DNA from: Aquabacterium sp. NJ1
GTDB taxonomy: Bacteria > Pseudomonadota > Gammaproteobacteria > Burkholderiales > Burkholderiaceae_C
Direction of reading: 5' to 3'
NCBI RefSeq assembly: GCF_000768065.1
Contig: NZ_JRKM01000001.1
Span: 2,604,001 to 2,668,000, forward strand
Length of the DNA: 64,000 bases
Positions 1 through 8,269 of this stretch are shown here, one piece after another. Each line of letters starts with the position of its first letter. The stretch's first letter is position 1. Both the position numbers and the translations under genes were made by a program. The notes under the pieces are model-generated. The model worked only from the letters and a program-made list of their open reading frames with translations. It had not been told where the DNA came from and ran no database searches.

Positions 1-110
1 GTTGAGCGGGGCCATCGAACAACATTGCCATTTGGATCCATCGACCTTCAAAGCCAGTTTTTGAAGCCCTCACAGATGGGACGCAAAGGCAAGACGAAAG
101 GACTGCAGCA

Positions 111-977
111 ATGGGACGCAAAAGACGCGGCACTGCATTGGACGACATGTTGGACATTGCGTCGCGTCTACCTTGGTGGTTGGGTGTCGTCTTGGCGCTT
201 GTCAGCTACGCGGCCTTGAGTTGGGTCGCCGGGCAACCTGCTGCTGCGCAAGACGCCTCTCCTGGGCATGTGCACACGCTCGTTGTGGCGACGTTGGTCA
301 AGACCTTCGCTCAAATTGGTCAGTATCTTTTGCCGGCCGTTTTCCTGATTGGCGCGTTTGTCTCGCTGATTCGCAGCAAGAAAAATGAGCACTTGATCAC
401 CACTGCGACGGGGCATGATGGGGCTCGGGCCATTGCGGGCATGAGCTGGCGAGAGTTTGAATTGCTGATCGCCGAGGCGTTTCGTCGCCGTGGCTTCAAT
501 GTGCAGGACCGGGGAGGACAAGGGCCGGACGGCGGCGTTGATCTTGTGCTGGCCAAAGGCTCTGAACGGCATCTGGTGCAATGCAAACAATGGCGTGCCA
601 CGAAAGTCGGTGTGGCGGTCGTGCGTGAGCTCTATGGCGTCATGTCAGCAGAAGGTGCAGCAGGTGGTTTTGTGGTGACCAGTGGCGCCTTCACACCAGA
701 CGCTGTTGAATTTGCGCGGGGGCGCAACATTCAACTGCTGGATGGCACTCAGCTTATCCAGTTGTTGGAAACGGGGAAACAAGCGCCTGCATCAACAAGA
801 CCAGCGCCAGCCCCGATCAAGCGAGATGAGCAAAACCGCCTCGTGCCCACCTGCCCCAAGTGTCACGCGGAGATGAAACTGAGACAAGCGCGCAAAGGGC
901 CCCAAGCTGGCAATCAATTCTGGGGATGTACGCGCTTTCCAGATTGCCGTGGCACCTTGCCGTTTGAGCAGCATTAA
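111..977 (+). CDS. Membrane-anchored Mrr-like restriction endonuclease with C-terminal zinc ribbon
   Basis: The 288-residue protein has two hydrophobic segments near the N-terminus (about residues 22-42 and 66-88). A restriction-endonuclease (Mrr_cat type) domain follows at about 110-220, with the D...QxK catalytic pattern visible as D144 and Q157-C-K159 (VQCKQW). The C-terminus is a topoisomerase-type zinc ribbon with C248, C251, C273 and C279. An AAAGGA Shine-Dalgarno sits just before the chosen ATG. Mrr-family proteins cut modified or foreign DNA. The fusion to membrane helices and a zinc ribbon suggests a membrane-tethered DNA-binding nuclease, a common but poorly characterised architecture. 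It lies outside the island. Family assignment is firm; the substrate is not known. Confidence 0.85.
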   Translation: MGRKRRGTALDDMLDIASRLPWWLGVVLALVSYAALSWVAGQPAAAQDASPGHVHTLVVATLVKTFAQIGQYLLPAVFLIGAFVSLIRSKKNEHLITTATGHDGARAIAGMSWREFELLIAEAFRRRGFNVQDRGGQGPDGGVDLVLAKGSERHLVQCKQWRATKVGVAVVRELYGVMSAEGAAGGFVVTSGAFTPDAVEFARGRNIQLLDGTQLIQLLETGKQAPASTRPAPAPIKRDEQNRLVPTCPKCHAEMKLRQARKGPQAGNQFWGCTRFPDCRGTLPFEQH

Positions 978-1010
978 CGGCGTGTGCCTGGCCGCGTCTC
1001 CAGCCTCCCC

Positions 1011-1070
1011 TCACGGACTGCTGATCAACTCCGTGGTGTTGCGATTGTTCCCCTGCCCCCCAAACGCCAG
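1011..1070 (-). pseudogene. Fossil 3' end of a paralogue of the secreted protein at 2868-3602
   Basis: On the minus strand this stretch reads [19 protein letters not shown] then stop. The intact gene nearby ends [19 protein letters not shown] then stop. The nucleotide match is also high, so this is the last 20 codons of a lost second copy. The rest is missing; an IS3 fragment begins about 12 bp further on. The best reading is an old tandem duplication later destroyed by IS-linked deletion. Confidence 0.75.
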
Positions 1071-1082
1071 GCAACAGGCGCG

Positions 1083-1117
1083 TGGTCATGCATGAAGTCC
1101 ATCGACCAGACCTGATT
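1083..1117 (-). mobile_element. 35-bp remnant of an IS3-family transposase gene
   Basis: 34 of 35 bases match the inner part of the complete IS at 49493-49527. On the minus strand they encode the transposase signature [10 protein letters not shown], which contains the first catalytic Asp of the DDE core. No other part of an IS is visible here, so this is a deletion scar rather than a working element. Confidence 0.7.
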
Positions 1118-1135
1118 TTTCTTTCGCCCATTCAG

Positions 1136-1332
1136 CTGAAGAAAAAATGGCCAACTTGTAGCCTTCTGAAGAAAAGGTGGCTCTGCTGAAGATTTTTCCG
1201 CTGAAGGCGGCTTGAATCGCTGTGACTGAAGGTCTTGTTTGCCCTGTTCTGAAGAAAAAGTCGTCCAAACAGGTAAAACTGAAGATAATTCCTGTTCGCT
1301 GAGGATTTTTCTGCCAAAAGGGCCTTTCTGAA
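1136..1332 (+). repeat. Irregular CTGAAG repeat tract upstream of fic
   Basis: The hexamer CTGAAG or a one-base variant occurs at 1136, 1166, 1186, 1201, 1226, 1249, 1279, 1299 (CTGAGG) and 1328 (CTGAAA). Several copies continue as CTGAAGAAAAA or CTGAAGATTTTT. Spacings are 15-30 bp, often near multiples of 10. The tract ends at the Fic start codon and holds no convincing gene. It could be an operator array, a leader RNA element or a recombination scar. Confidence 0.55.
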
Positions 1333-2853
1333 ATGAATGTGATTGGCTACGCCTGGATCCAGCATCACGTGGGCGCCCCCGACTTCCTGGGGCCCCAACA
1401 GGCGCGTCTGGCCCCAGTCAGCCGCATGGAGCGCCTGCCAGAAGGCGCGCTGCTGGTGCCACACAAGCTGGTACCAGCGCCAGACCTGCTGCAGCACGCC
1501 TTGTTTGCCATCAAGCACGAAGGCGTCCGCCTGAACCTGCTGACTGCTGCCTTGCGGCGCATCGCGCCTGCGCAGTTGGTCGAGGCCTTCAGGGCGGCGC
1601 CCAACGGCGTGTACGTGCGCAAGCTGTGCCACCTGTGGGAGGCTCTGCACCAGCAGCGTTTGCCTCAGTTGGGTGATCCGGGCGTCACGGCCCGCTATGT
1701 GCCCTTGTTCGACCCTGCCGATCACGTCGTGGGCGAGGGGCATCGTGATGCCCGATGGCGCGTGATCTTCAACGGCCTGGGCGACATGACTTTCTGCCCC
1801 GAGGTGCGCAGGACACCCGCGCTGATGGCGCTGATCGAGCGAGACATCCTGGGGCAGGCTCAGGCGTTTGCGGCTTCGGTGGGTGACGCCATGCTGGAGC
1901 GTGCCTTGAACTGGGCATACCTGAGCGAAACCGAAGGCTCGTTCGCCATCGAAGGCGAGGCGCCGACTCACGACAAGGCCACCTTGTTTGCTGCGCTGCT
2001 GCGCCGCGCCCATGAGCCGCGCCCGCTGACCGAAGAGCTGTTGGTGGAGCTGCAGAACGCGGCCATCTCCAACCCGTTTGACAAGGCCGTCCAGTTCCGC
2101 ACCGAACAAAACCGATTGCAGCGGGACGTGCCTGGCCCGACGGGGGTGACCTACGTGCCCCCGGCACCTGAGCTGGCCGTTCAGCTGATGAACGGCCTCA
2201 TGAGGCTGGCCAACCAGCGATCAGACCATGTGGATGCCCTGGTGCATGCCGCCGTGGTGTCGTTTGCGTTCGTGTTCATCCACCCTTTCATGGATGGCAA
2301 CGGGCGCTTGTCGCGCTACCTGATCCACCATTGCCTGGGGCAATCGGGCCGCTTGCCGCCGCAGTTCTTGTTGCCCATCTCGGTGGCCATGAAGCGCCAC
2401 GAGGCCGAGTACCTCAAGGCGCTGACGGCCTTCAGCAAACCCGCAAGGCAGCTGTGCCATGTGACCTGGGCTGGCGACGAGCACTACCGCTACGACTGGG
2501 CGGCAGAGGCCGACACCTGGTTCCGCCACATGGACCTGACCGAGGCGGCGACTTTCACCCTGGCCATGGCCCAAGCCTCACTGGACACGCACATGCGCCA
2601 GGAGGTCGCCTTCCTGGGTTTGTTCGACCGGGTCAAGCGCCACATCAACGAGCGCCATGATTTGCGCGGCAGTGACCTTGCCAACCTGATCGTGACCATT
2701 TTCCAGAACGGCGGCACGTTGTCCAACAACCGGCGCAAGCGCTATGCCGACCGCGTGCAGGCGCATGTGCTGGATGCGATTGAAGAGGCCGTCAGCCGGG
2801 CCATGCAAGGCCAGCCGCTGGACGACGCGAACGACGAACCCGAAGAACATTGA
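1333..2853 (+). CDS. Fic family protein (class II, inhibitory motif in cis)
   Basis: The 506-residue protein carries the Fic active-site motif HPFMDGNGR at residues 317-325. The His is the general base, and this set predicts AMP transfer from ATP to protein hydroxyls. Upstream at 203-208 is SFAIEG, matching the [S/T]xxxE[G/N] inhibitory helix, so the enzyme should be self-inhibited until that helix is displaced. A long N-terminal extension and a C-terminal helical, probably DNA-binding-like, region follow the usual layout of this large Fic group. No separate antitoxin gene is adjacent, as expected for class II. There is no clear Shine-Dalgarno; the ATG is preceded by the CTGAAG repeat tract. 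The target protein is unknown. Confidence 0.9.
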   Translation: MNVIGYAWIQHHVGAPDFLGPQQARLAPVSRMERLPEGALLVPHKLVPAPDLLQHALFAIKHEGVRLNLLTAALRRIAPAQLVEAFRAAPNGVYVRKLCHLWEALHQQRLPQLGDPGVTARYVPLFDPADHVVGEGHRDARWRVIFNGLGDMTFCPEVRRTPALMALIERDILGQAQAFAASVGDAMLERALNWAYLSETEGSFAIEGEAPTHDKATLFAALLRRAHEPRPLTEELLVELQNAAISNPFDKAVQFRTEQNRLQRDVPGPTGVTYVPPAPELAVQLMNGLMRLANQRSDHVDALVHAAVVSFAFVFIHPFMDGNGRLSRYLIHHCLGQSGRLPPQFLLPISVAMKRHEAEYLKALTAFSKPARQLCHVTWAGDEHYRYDWAAEADTWFRHMDLTEAATFTLAMAQASLDTHMRQEVAFLGLFDRVKRHINERHDLRGSDLANLIVTIFQNGGTLSNNRRKRYADRVQAHVLDAIEEAVSRAMQGQPLDDANDEPEEH

Positions 2854-2855
2854 GC

Positions 2856-2876
2856 GATCAGTGCCCCTCACTGATC
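2856..2876. terminator. Hairpin between convergent genes
   Basis: GATCAGTG (2856-2863) and CACTGATC (2869-2876) form a perfect 8-bp stem with a 5-nt loop, immediately after the fic stop codon and overlapping the stop region of the convergent gene. No T-run follows, so termination is only a suggestion. Confidence 0.35.
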
Positions 2877-3602
2877 CGTGATCAACTCCGTCACGTTCCG
2901 ATAGTTCCCCTGCCCCCCAAACGCCAGCCCGCTGACCTTGGTCTTGCCAAACAACCTGGCCAGCAGGCTGCCTGGTGCAAAGGTCGCGGTGCCAATCGAG
3001 AAGCCGCCTTCTGTGGAGCCATCGATCACGTTGACCGTGTGCACGGTGCCTGCTGGCGTCTCGACGTATTGGTCGGTCACTTTCTTGCCAATGTTGATCT
3101 TGAGCGTGAGGTCGTCGCCACTCATGCTGTAGCCGCCGTCATAGTCCACTTGCGCGCGTTGCTTGCGGATGAGGCCGGTGGTGGGCGGGTCGAACGCGAT
3201 GTTCACCACGCCACCGGGGTAGCCTGCCGCGACCTTGGGGGCAGACTGCTGGGCGTCGTTGTCCAGCAGCCAGAGCATGTACAGGTTGGGGCCGCCCAGC
3301 GGGAAGGCGGCTTTGCCTTTGGCCGTGGGCAGCATGATCCCCACTTCGGCGATCTTGAAGGCGCCGGTGCTCACCTCGCCAACCGTGCCGCTTTCGCACG
3401 TGGCCAGCTCCACCAGACCGTAGACGGTCTTGGGCAGCGTGTACTTGGCTGGCACCAGGCTGCGCGCCACTGCGGCGTCCACCGGTGCGACCACGGCGAA
3501 GTCACGGCAGTTGGTGCCCGTGCTTTCAAACAAGGTGGTGGTGCCGGCCATGGCACCCATGTGCGCCGCAGCCAGCAGGCCAAGGCCGATCGTGTTCTTC
3601 AT
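2868..3602 (-). CDS. Secreted protein of unknown function
   Basis: The 244-residue protein starts with a typical Sec signal peptide ([19 protein letters not shown]), so it should be exported. The mature part contains [12 protein letters not shown] and several short beta-rich stretches. These faintly recall the acetoacetate-decarboxylase-like fold, but I see no catalytic Lys context that would confirm it. A fossil copy of its C-terminus lies at 1011-1070, so the gene was once duplicated. The function is not assigned. Confidence 0.7.
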   Translation of the reverse strand: MKNTIGLGLLAAAHMGAMAGTTTLFESTGTNCRDFAVVAPVDAAVARSLVPAKYTLPKTVYGLVELATCESGTVGEVSTGAFKIAEVGIMLPTAKGKAAFPLGGPNLYMLWLLDNDAQQSAPKVAAGYPGGVVNIAFDPPTTGLIRKQRAQVDYDGGYSMSGDDLTLKINIGKKVTDQYVETPAGTVHTVNVIDGSTEGGFSIGTATFAPGSLLARLFGKTKVSGLAFGGQGNYRNVTELITDQ

Positions 3603-3798
3603 CAGGGTTCTCCAATCAAAACGCAGCGTCTTTAAAAAACACTGTTATTTGATGAGGAATGAACGCCCTGCGGTTTGGGCACTTACCCTGGTGCACCCGC
3701 GCTTGTGGGGGGATGACGTGGGTGGGCGCTGCCATGTCGATCAGTGCTATCGTCAAACGCCATTCAGGCGCCACGAGCGCAGACGCGATGGGAGCATC

Positions 3799-4953
3799 AT
3801 GATCATTTCATCCTCGGCCGATTACCGGGAAGCCGCACGCAGGCGTCTGCCGCCTTTCCTGTTCCATTACATCGATGGCGGTGCCTACGCCGAGCAGACG
3901 CTGCGTCGCAATGTCGAGGACTTGGCCGGTGTGGCGCTGCGCCAGCGCGTGCTCAAGGACATGAGCCAGCTGGACACCAGCATCGAGTTGTTCGGCGAGA
4001 AGCTGGCCCTGCCCGTGGCCTTGTCGCCTGTCGGGCTCACCGGCATGTACGCGCGCCGTGGCGAGGTGCAGGCCGCACGTGCCGCTGACGCGCGGGGCAT
4101 CCCATTCACGATGTCGAGCGTGTCGGTCTGCCCCATTGAGGAAGTGGCGCCCAAGCTGAGCCGCCCGATGTGGTTCCAGCTGTATGTGCTCAAGGACCGT
4201 GGCTTCATGCAGAACGCGCTGGAGCGCGCGCAGGCGGCCTGTTGTTCCACGCTGGTCTTCACGGTGGACATGCCGGTGCCGGGTGCACGCTACCGTGATG
4301 CGCACTCGGGCATGAGCGGCCCTTATGCCGAGCTGCGCCGCTACGCGCAGGCCGTGACGCACCCGCGCTGGGCCTGGGATGTGGGCCTGTGGGGGCGCCC
4401 GCATGACCTGGGCAATGTCTCGACCTATCTGGGCAAGGCCACCGGCCTGGCGGACTACATGGGCTACCTCGGGGCCAACTTCGACCCGTCCATTTCCTGG
4501 AAGGACCTGGAGTGGATCCGGGCCTTCTGGAAGGGGCCGATGGTCATCAAGGGCATCCTGGATCCGGAGGACGCAAAGGACGCCGTGCGCTTTGGTGCCG
4601 ATGGCATCGTGGTGTCCAACCATGGTGGTCGCCAGCTCGATGGCGTGCTGTCGTCGGCCCGTGCGCTGCCGCCGATCGCCGATGCTGTGAAGGGCCAGAT
4701 CAAGATTCTGGTCGACTCGGGCATCCGCAATGGGCTGGATGTGGTGCGTGCCATCGCACTGGGCGCCGACGCGGCCATGATCGGCCGAGCCTACATCTAT
4801 GCCCTGGCCGCCGCCGGTGAGGCCGGTGTGTCGCACCTGCTGGAGCTGCTGGAAAAGGAGATGCGCGTGGCCATGACCTTGACCAGCGTGGCCCGTGTGG
4901 CGGACATCACGGGTGACTTGCTGGTGCGTGAACGGGGCAACGGGGCCGATTAA
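3799..4953 (+). CDS. lldD: L-lactate dehydrogenase (FMN-dependent, quinone-linked)
   Basis: The 384-residue protein begins [20 protein letters not shown], nearly the canonical LldD N-terminus, and has the family length. The alpha-hydroxy-acid oxidase signature [10 protein letters not shown] contains the catalytic His275. It oxidises L-lactate to pyruvate at the inner membrane, passing electrons to quinone. The start is fixed by homology and by GGGAG about 5 bp upstream, although the frame stays open further upstream. The 3' end overlaps the convergent methionine aminopeptidase gene by 4 bp. No lldR or lldP is nearby. Confidence 0.95.
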   Translation: MIISSSADYREAARRRLPPFLFHYIDGGAYAEQTLRRNVEDLAGVALRQRVLKDMSQLDTSIELFGEKLALPVALSPVGLTGMYARRGEVQAARAADARGIPFTMSSVSVCPIEEVAPKLSRPMWFQLYVLKDRGFMQNALERAQAACCSTLVFTVDMPVPGARYRDAHSGMSGPYAELRRYAQAVTHPRWAWDVGLWGRPHDLGNVSTYLGKATGLADYMGYLGANFDPSISWKDLEWIRAFWKGPMVIKGILDPEDAKDAVRFGADGIVVSNHGGRQLDGVLSSARALPPIADAVKGQIKILVDSGIRNGLDVVRAIALGADAAMIGRAYIYALAAAGEAGVSHLLELLEKEMRVAMTLTSVARVADITGDLLVRERGNGAD

Positions 4954-5738
4954 GCGCGGCTCGCCGCAGGCCCCTCAGGCCAGGCCGTCAACACCTCACA
5001 GCCTTGCGCCGTCACCGCGACCATGTGCTCCCATTGCGCTGACAGCGAGTTGTCCTTCGTCACCACGGTCCAGCCGTCGGCCAGTTGCCGGGTCTCAGGC
5101 CGGCCCGCATTGAGCATGGGCTCGATGGTGAAGACCATGCCCTCTTCCAGCCTGAGCCCTTGTCCGCGCCGGCCGTAGTGCAGCACCTGCGGCTCGTCGT
5201 GGTAGACCTGCCCGATGCCGTGGCCGCAGTATTCACGCACGACACTGAACTGCGCGCGCTGTGCAACCGACTGGATGGCATGGCCCACGTCGCCCAGCGT
5301 GGCGCCCGGCCGGACTTGCGCGATGCCGGCCATCAGCGCTTCGTAGGTGGTCTCCACCAGGCGCCGCGCCAGGGGCTTGGGCTCGCCGACAAAGTACATG
5401 CGGCTGGTGTCGCCATACCAGCCATCCTTGATGACGGCCACGTCGATGTTGACGATGTCGCCGTGCTTCAAGATCGTGCTGCGTGAAGGGATGCCGTGGC
5501 ACACCACCTGGTTGACCGAGGTGAGGATGGTCTTGGGGTAGCCGAGGTAGCCCACATTGGCCGGCGTGGCGCCCTGGATGTGGACGATGTGCTCGTGGCA
5601 AAGCTGGTCCAGCGTGTCGGTGCTGACGCTGGGCACCACATGGGGCGCGATCATGCGCAGCACCTCGGCGGCCAGCTGGCCGGCCTGGCGCGCCATGGCG
5701 AGGCCTTCGGCGCCATGGATGGGCACACCGTGCGCCAT
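4950..5738 (-). CDS. map: Methionine aminopeptidase, type I
   Basis: The 262-residue protein has the pita-bread fold with all five metal ligands: D99, D110, H173, E206 and E237. The substrate His is at 81 (VVCHGIPS). It removes the initiator Met from new proteins. Its ATG overlaps by one base the stop codon of the ParD-like gene upstream (TGATG), so translation is probably coupled. Being paired with an antitoxin-like protein, away from rpsB/tsf or ribosomal genes, suggests an accessory rather than housekeeping copy. That point is inference. Confidence 0.93.
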   Translation of the reverse strand: MAHGVPIHGAEGLAMARQAGQLAAEVLRMIAPHVVPSVSTDTLDQLCHEHIVHIQGATPANVGYLGYPKTILTSVNQVVCHGIPSRSTILKHGDIVNIDVAVIKDGWYGDTSRMYFVGEPKPLARRLVETTYEALMAGIAQVRPGATLGDVGHAIQSVAQRAQFSVVREYCGHGIGQVYHDEPQVLHYGRRGQGLRLEEGMVFTIEPMLNAGRPETRQLADGWTVVTKDNSLSAQWEHMVAVTAQGCEVLTAWPEGPAASRA

Positions 5739-5998
5739 CAGTGTTTGCCTTTGGGCGCAGACGCTGCGCGTGGCTTGCCTTGCGGGGCGTTGATTGCACC
5801 CACAAGATCCAGGCCGCCGGCCAGCTCGGCCTGGACCAGCAACCGGCAGATCTCCCGGTGATCCAGATCCGGGTGCATCTCGGCCAGCATGCCGACTTTC
5901 ATCCAGTGTTCTGCTTGCGCGTTGATGGAGCGGCCCAGCGCGTTGCCCGCCACGCGGAGGTTCTCGTGCATGGACTCTGAGATTTTGACGATGCCCAT
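5738..5998 (-). CDS. ParD-like antitoxin family protein
   Basis: The 86-residue protein starts MGIVKISESMHENLRVAGNA, typical of the ParD-like ribbon-helix-helix family, and has a basic C-terminal tail. The start was set at this ATG because GGAG lies 7 bp upstream and homology begins here. The reading frame is open further upstream but would run through the palindrome at 6016-6043. No ParE-like toxin is adjacent; the next gene in the operon is map. Ribbon-helix-helix proteins usually repress their own promoter, which fits the palindrome. Confidence 0.75.
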   Translation of the reverse strand: MGIVKISESMHENLRVAGNALGRSINAQAEHWMKVGMLAEMHPDLDHREICRLLVQAELAGGLDLVGAINAPQGKPRAASAPKGKH

Positions 5999-6015
5999 CG
6001 GCTGGCTCCAGTTGA

Positions 6016-6043
6016 ATATATGAAGTATATACACTTCATATAT
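6016..6043. promoter_or_regulatory. Perfect palindromic operator candidate for the ParD-like/map operon
   Basis: ATATATGAAGT (6016-6026) and ACTTCATATAT (6033-6043) are exact inverted copies separated by 6 bp. The palindrome lies 18-45 bp upstream of the ParD-like start, where a promoter is expected. AT-rich perfect palindromes at this distance are typical autoregulatory sites of ribbon-helix-helix antitoxins. Confidence 0.6.
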
Positions 6044-6048
6044 CCCCA

Positions 6049-6924
6049 TCAAACCAGGGTCTGCAGCGCCGCGTCGATGCGTTGCAAGGCCTGCAATCCG
6101 CCCAAGGCCAATCCCACGTCATCGCGGCTCGGCACCTGTGCCTCATCCACATTGATGCGCACCAGCCTGGCGCCCGCATAGATCAGCATCTGGTGGCTGA
6201 AGTTGCGCACCGAAGGCACGGCCGTGCCCGCGCCGATTTCGATCACCACGGGCTTGCGCACCAGGGCCAGCCAGCGCTCCAGCTTGAGGGATTGCGCCTC
6301 GCTGCGCGCGGGCAGCCACAAGGGGTCACCGAACATGAGGATGTTGGGCCGCGCCAGGCCGCCGCAATGCGGGCAGGTCGGCATGGCATTGCGCAGCACG
6401 CCTTGGGCCTCATCCACATCGGGCACGAAGTCGTCTGCCGGCCAGATGTCCTGCGTGCAGGTGTTGAAGCATTGCAGGTGTTGGATGGAGCCGTGGCATT
6501 CGTACACGCGCTCGGGATCGAAGCCGGCTTTCTGGAACTGGCCGTCCACATTGCTGGTGAACACGGTGGCGCCGGCGTTCATGCCTTTGGCCCAGCGTTG
6601 CAGGATGCCGAAACCGGCATGCGGCTGGGTGGCGCGGTAGAGCGCCATGCGGTGGCCGTAGAAGCCCCAGGCCAGCTCGGGCGTGCGGCCGAAGGCGCGT
6701 GGGTTGGCCACGTCCATGAAGCCCAGGCCGGCACGGCCTAGCGCGGGGTAGGCCTGCCAGAAGCCCTCCGGGCCGCGGAAATCGGGCAGGCCGGAATCGA
6801 CGCCCATGCCGGCACCCGCGGCGACGATCAGGCCATCGGCCTGGTCGATGATCTCGGCGGCGTGGTGCAGTTGGGCGCGCAGCGTGTCAGGCAGGCTTTC
6901 TGGCGTGTCGTTGTGGGAGGGCAT
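6049..6924 (-). CDS. Sir2-family NAD-dependent protein deacylase
   Basis: Sirtuin motifs are present: the NAD-binding GAGMGVDSGLPDFRG, TSNVDGQF (variant of TQNIDGL), the catalytic His in ECHGS, and Cys pairs (CFNTC and CPHC) for the structural zinc. The enzyme uses NAD to remove acyl groups from lysine, releasing nicotinamide and O-acyl-ADP-ribose. I chose the ATG at 6924; the frame extends upstream to a TTG at 6975 but homology to the fold starts well inside. The stop lies just outside the palindrome of the next operon. The length is slightly larger than CobB, as in the class seen in Burkholderiales. Confidence 0.88.
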   Translation of the reverse strand: MPSHNDTPESLPDTLRAQLHHAAEIIDQADGLIVAAGAGMGVDSGLPDFRGPEGFWQAYPALGRAGLGFMDVANPRAFGRTPELAWGFYGHRMALYRATQPHAGFGILQRWAKGMNAGATVFTSNVDGQFQKAGFDPERVYECHGSIQHLQCFNTCTQDIWPADDFVPDVDEAQGVLRNAMPTCPHCGGLARPNILMFGDPLWLPARSEAQSLKLERWLALVRKPVVIEIGAGTAVPSVRNFSHQMLIYAGARLVRINVDEAQVPSRDDVGLALGGLQALQRIDAALQTLV

Positions 6925-7176
6925 GTCAGCGTGGGCAGCAAACCGGATGTCGAAAGTCTGACACGGGCGTGCCAAAAATACTCGGCATCCTTGTTTCCGG
7001 GCTTGATGCGTTCCGCGCCTGACCGGATATCTCTGTCACACAGAGGCGACATCCACCCTGTTTGAGTGAAAGCGAGGTGGGCGCCGTTGACTTCAAGCGC
7101 GGTTTTGGGGAGCATCGAGCCCTCGTTTTTACCAATAAACCCGATCTGTTCGGGGCAACTATTCAAGGGAGTCGTC

Positions 7177-8244
7177 ATGGCATTCGCCCGTCGCGCCACT
7201 GCGCTTGTTTTTCTGATCGGCATTGGCCAGGCTCAGGCCAGCGTCATCAACCTGAACCCTTATTACGCGAACGACAACAGCATCAGTGCGCCCAGTGGCG
7301 TGTCGCAGCTGATCTCTGCGTCGAATGGCAGCAACCTGATTGCCATGACGAGCAACAACATCAGCGTCACGAATGTCGCTGGTGGCTCGGTGTTGGACGA
7401 AGCGGCTTTCAAGCGTTTCACGAGCATGTCCCTGTCGCCCAGCGGCAACTACCTGTACGCAGCGGATTTTGGTGGCGAGGTCATCGGCTATGGCTCGCCT
7501 TCGTCGCAAAGCTATGTGCATCAGTACAACCTCACCACGGGTCAATGGAACGCGGAGTTGTCACCCATTGCCTATCAGATTCAGGCGACCGGCGACAGCA
7601 ACTTCATCCTGAGCACATCTGATCAATGGATCACCTTGTCCACCAATACGTGGACGAATGCACTGGGCACGTCCCAGCAAGGCAGCGTGTCCTGGAGCGT
7701 GTACGCGGGCAACATCGTCTATGACGCCAACACCCAGCGGCTGATTCATGGCAACTCGGGCATCTCTTCCCAGGAGTTGACGGCCTTCCACCTGGTCAAT
7801 GGCAAGCTGGTGCAACAGGAGACCTCGGGCACTTACGGCACCGCACAGGGCTATGGCGGCACCTTGGCCTTGTCCAACGATGGCAGCAGCATCTATTACG
7901 GCAACCTGAAGGTGGATGCGCTGGATGTGTCGCACAACCTGATGGTGTTCCCTGAGCAGATCTACGCTGCGAACGCCAAGTATGCGTTTGGCAATGGCTC
8001 GTATTACGACGCCAAGACGGGGGTGCTGCTGGGCAAGCTGGGCTTCAACTCCACCGTGTACGCCATGGATGGCAGCGGCGACAGCTTCTGGGCTTACGAC
8101 GGTACAGCGGGCTTGTTTCGCCACTTCGTCTCCAGCGTGCCGGAGACATCGACCTACGCCATGATGGGCCTGGGTTTGATCGCCATGGGGCTGGTGCGTC
8201 GCAAGGCCTCACGGCCTCAGCAGGCTGACAGCACGAGCGTCTGA
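7177..8244 (+). CDS. PEP-CTERM sorted secreted protein, paralogue 1
   Basis: The 355-residue protein has a signal peptide (MAFARRATALVFLIGIGQAQA) and a C-terminal sorting signal VPETSTYAMMGLGLIAMG followed by Arg/Lys, matching the PEP-CTERM pattern with T for the second P. Such proteins are cleaved and exported by exosortase/EpsH systems in exopolysaccharide-making betaproteobacteria. The mature part opens with INLNPYYAND and is rich in Ser, Asn, Gly and Tyr, with beta-propeller-like repeats. AAGGGAG precedes the start. It is a tandem paralogue of the next gene, 25 bp downstream. The ligand or role is unknown. Confidence 0.85.
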   Translation: MAFARRATALVFLIGIGQAQASVINLNPYYANDNSISAPSGVSQLISASNGSNLIAMTSNNISVTNVAGGSVLDEAAFKRFTSMSLSPSGNYLYAADFGGEVIGYGSPSSQSYVHQYNLTTGQWNAELSPIAYQIQATGDSNFILSTSDQWITLSTNTWTNALGTSQQGSVSWSVYAGNIVYDANTQRLIHGNSGISSQELTAFHLVNGKLVQQETSGTYGTAQGYGGTLALSNDGSSIYYGNLKVDALDVSHNLMVFPEQIYAANAKYAFGNGSYYDAKTGVLLGKLGFNSTVYAMDGSGDSFWAYDGTAGLFRHFVSSVPETSTYAMMGLGLIAMGLVRRKASRPQQADSTSV

Positions 8245-8269
8245 ATCAAGTAATACCAGGGAGATATCC

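Noticed and set aside
3430-3798. Upstream extension of lldD
   Set aside because: The frame is open but overlaps the secreted-protein gene on the other strand; LldD homology and the GGGAG site fix the start at 3799.
3808-4836. A 342-codon frame antisense to lldD
   Set aside because: LldD on the plus strand is unambiguous; the antisense frame has no recognisable feature.
6001-6052. Longer start for the ParD-like gene (MMGIYEV...)
   Set aside because: It would translate through the perfect palindrome and lacks homology; GGAG precedes the internal ATG at 5998.
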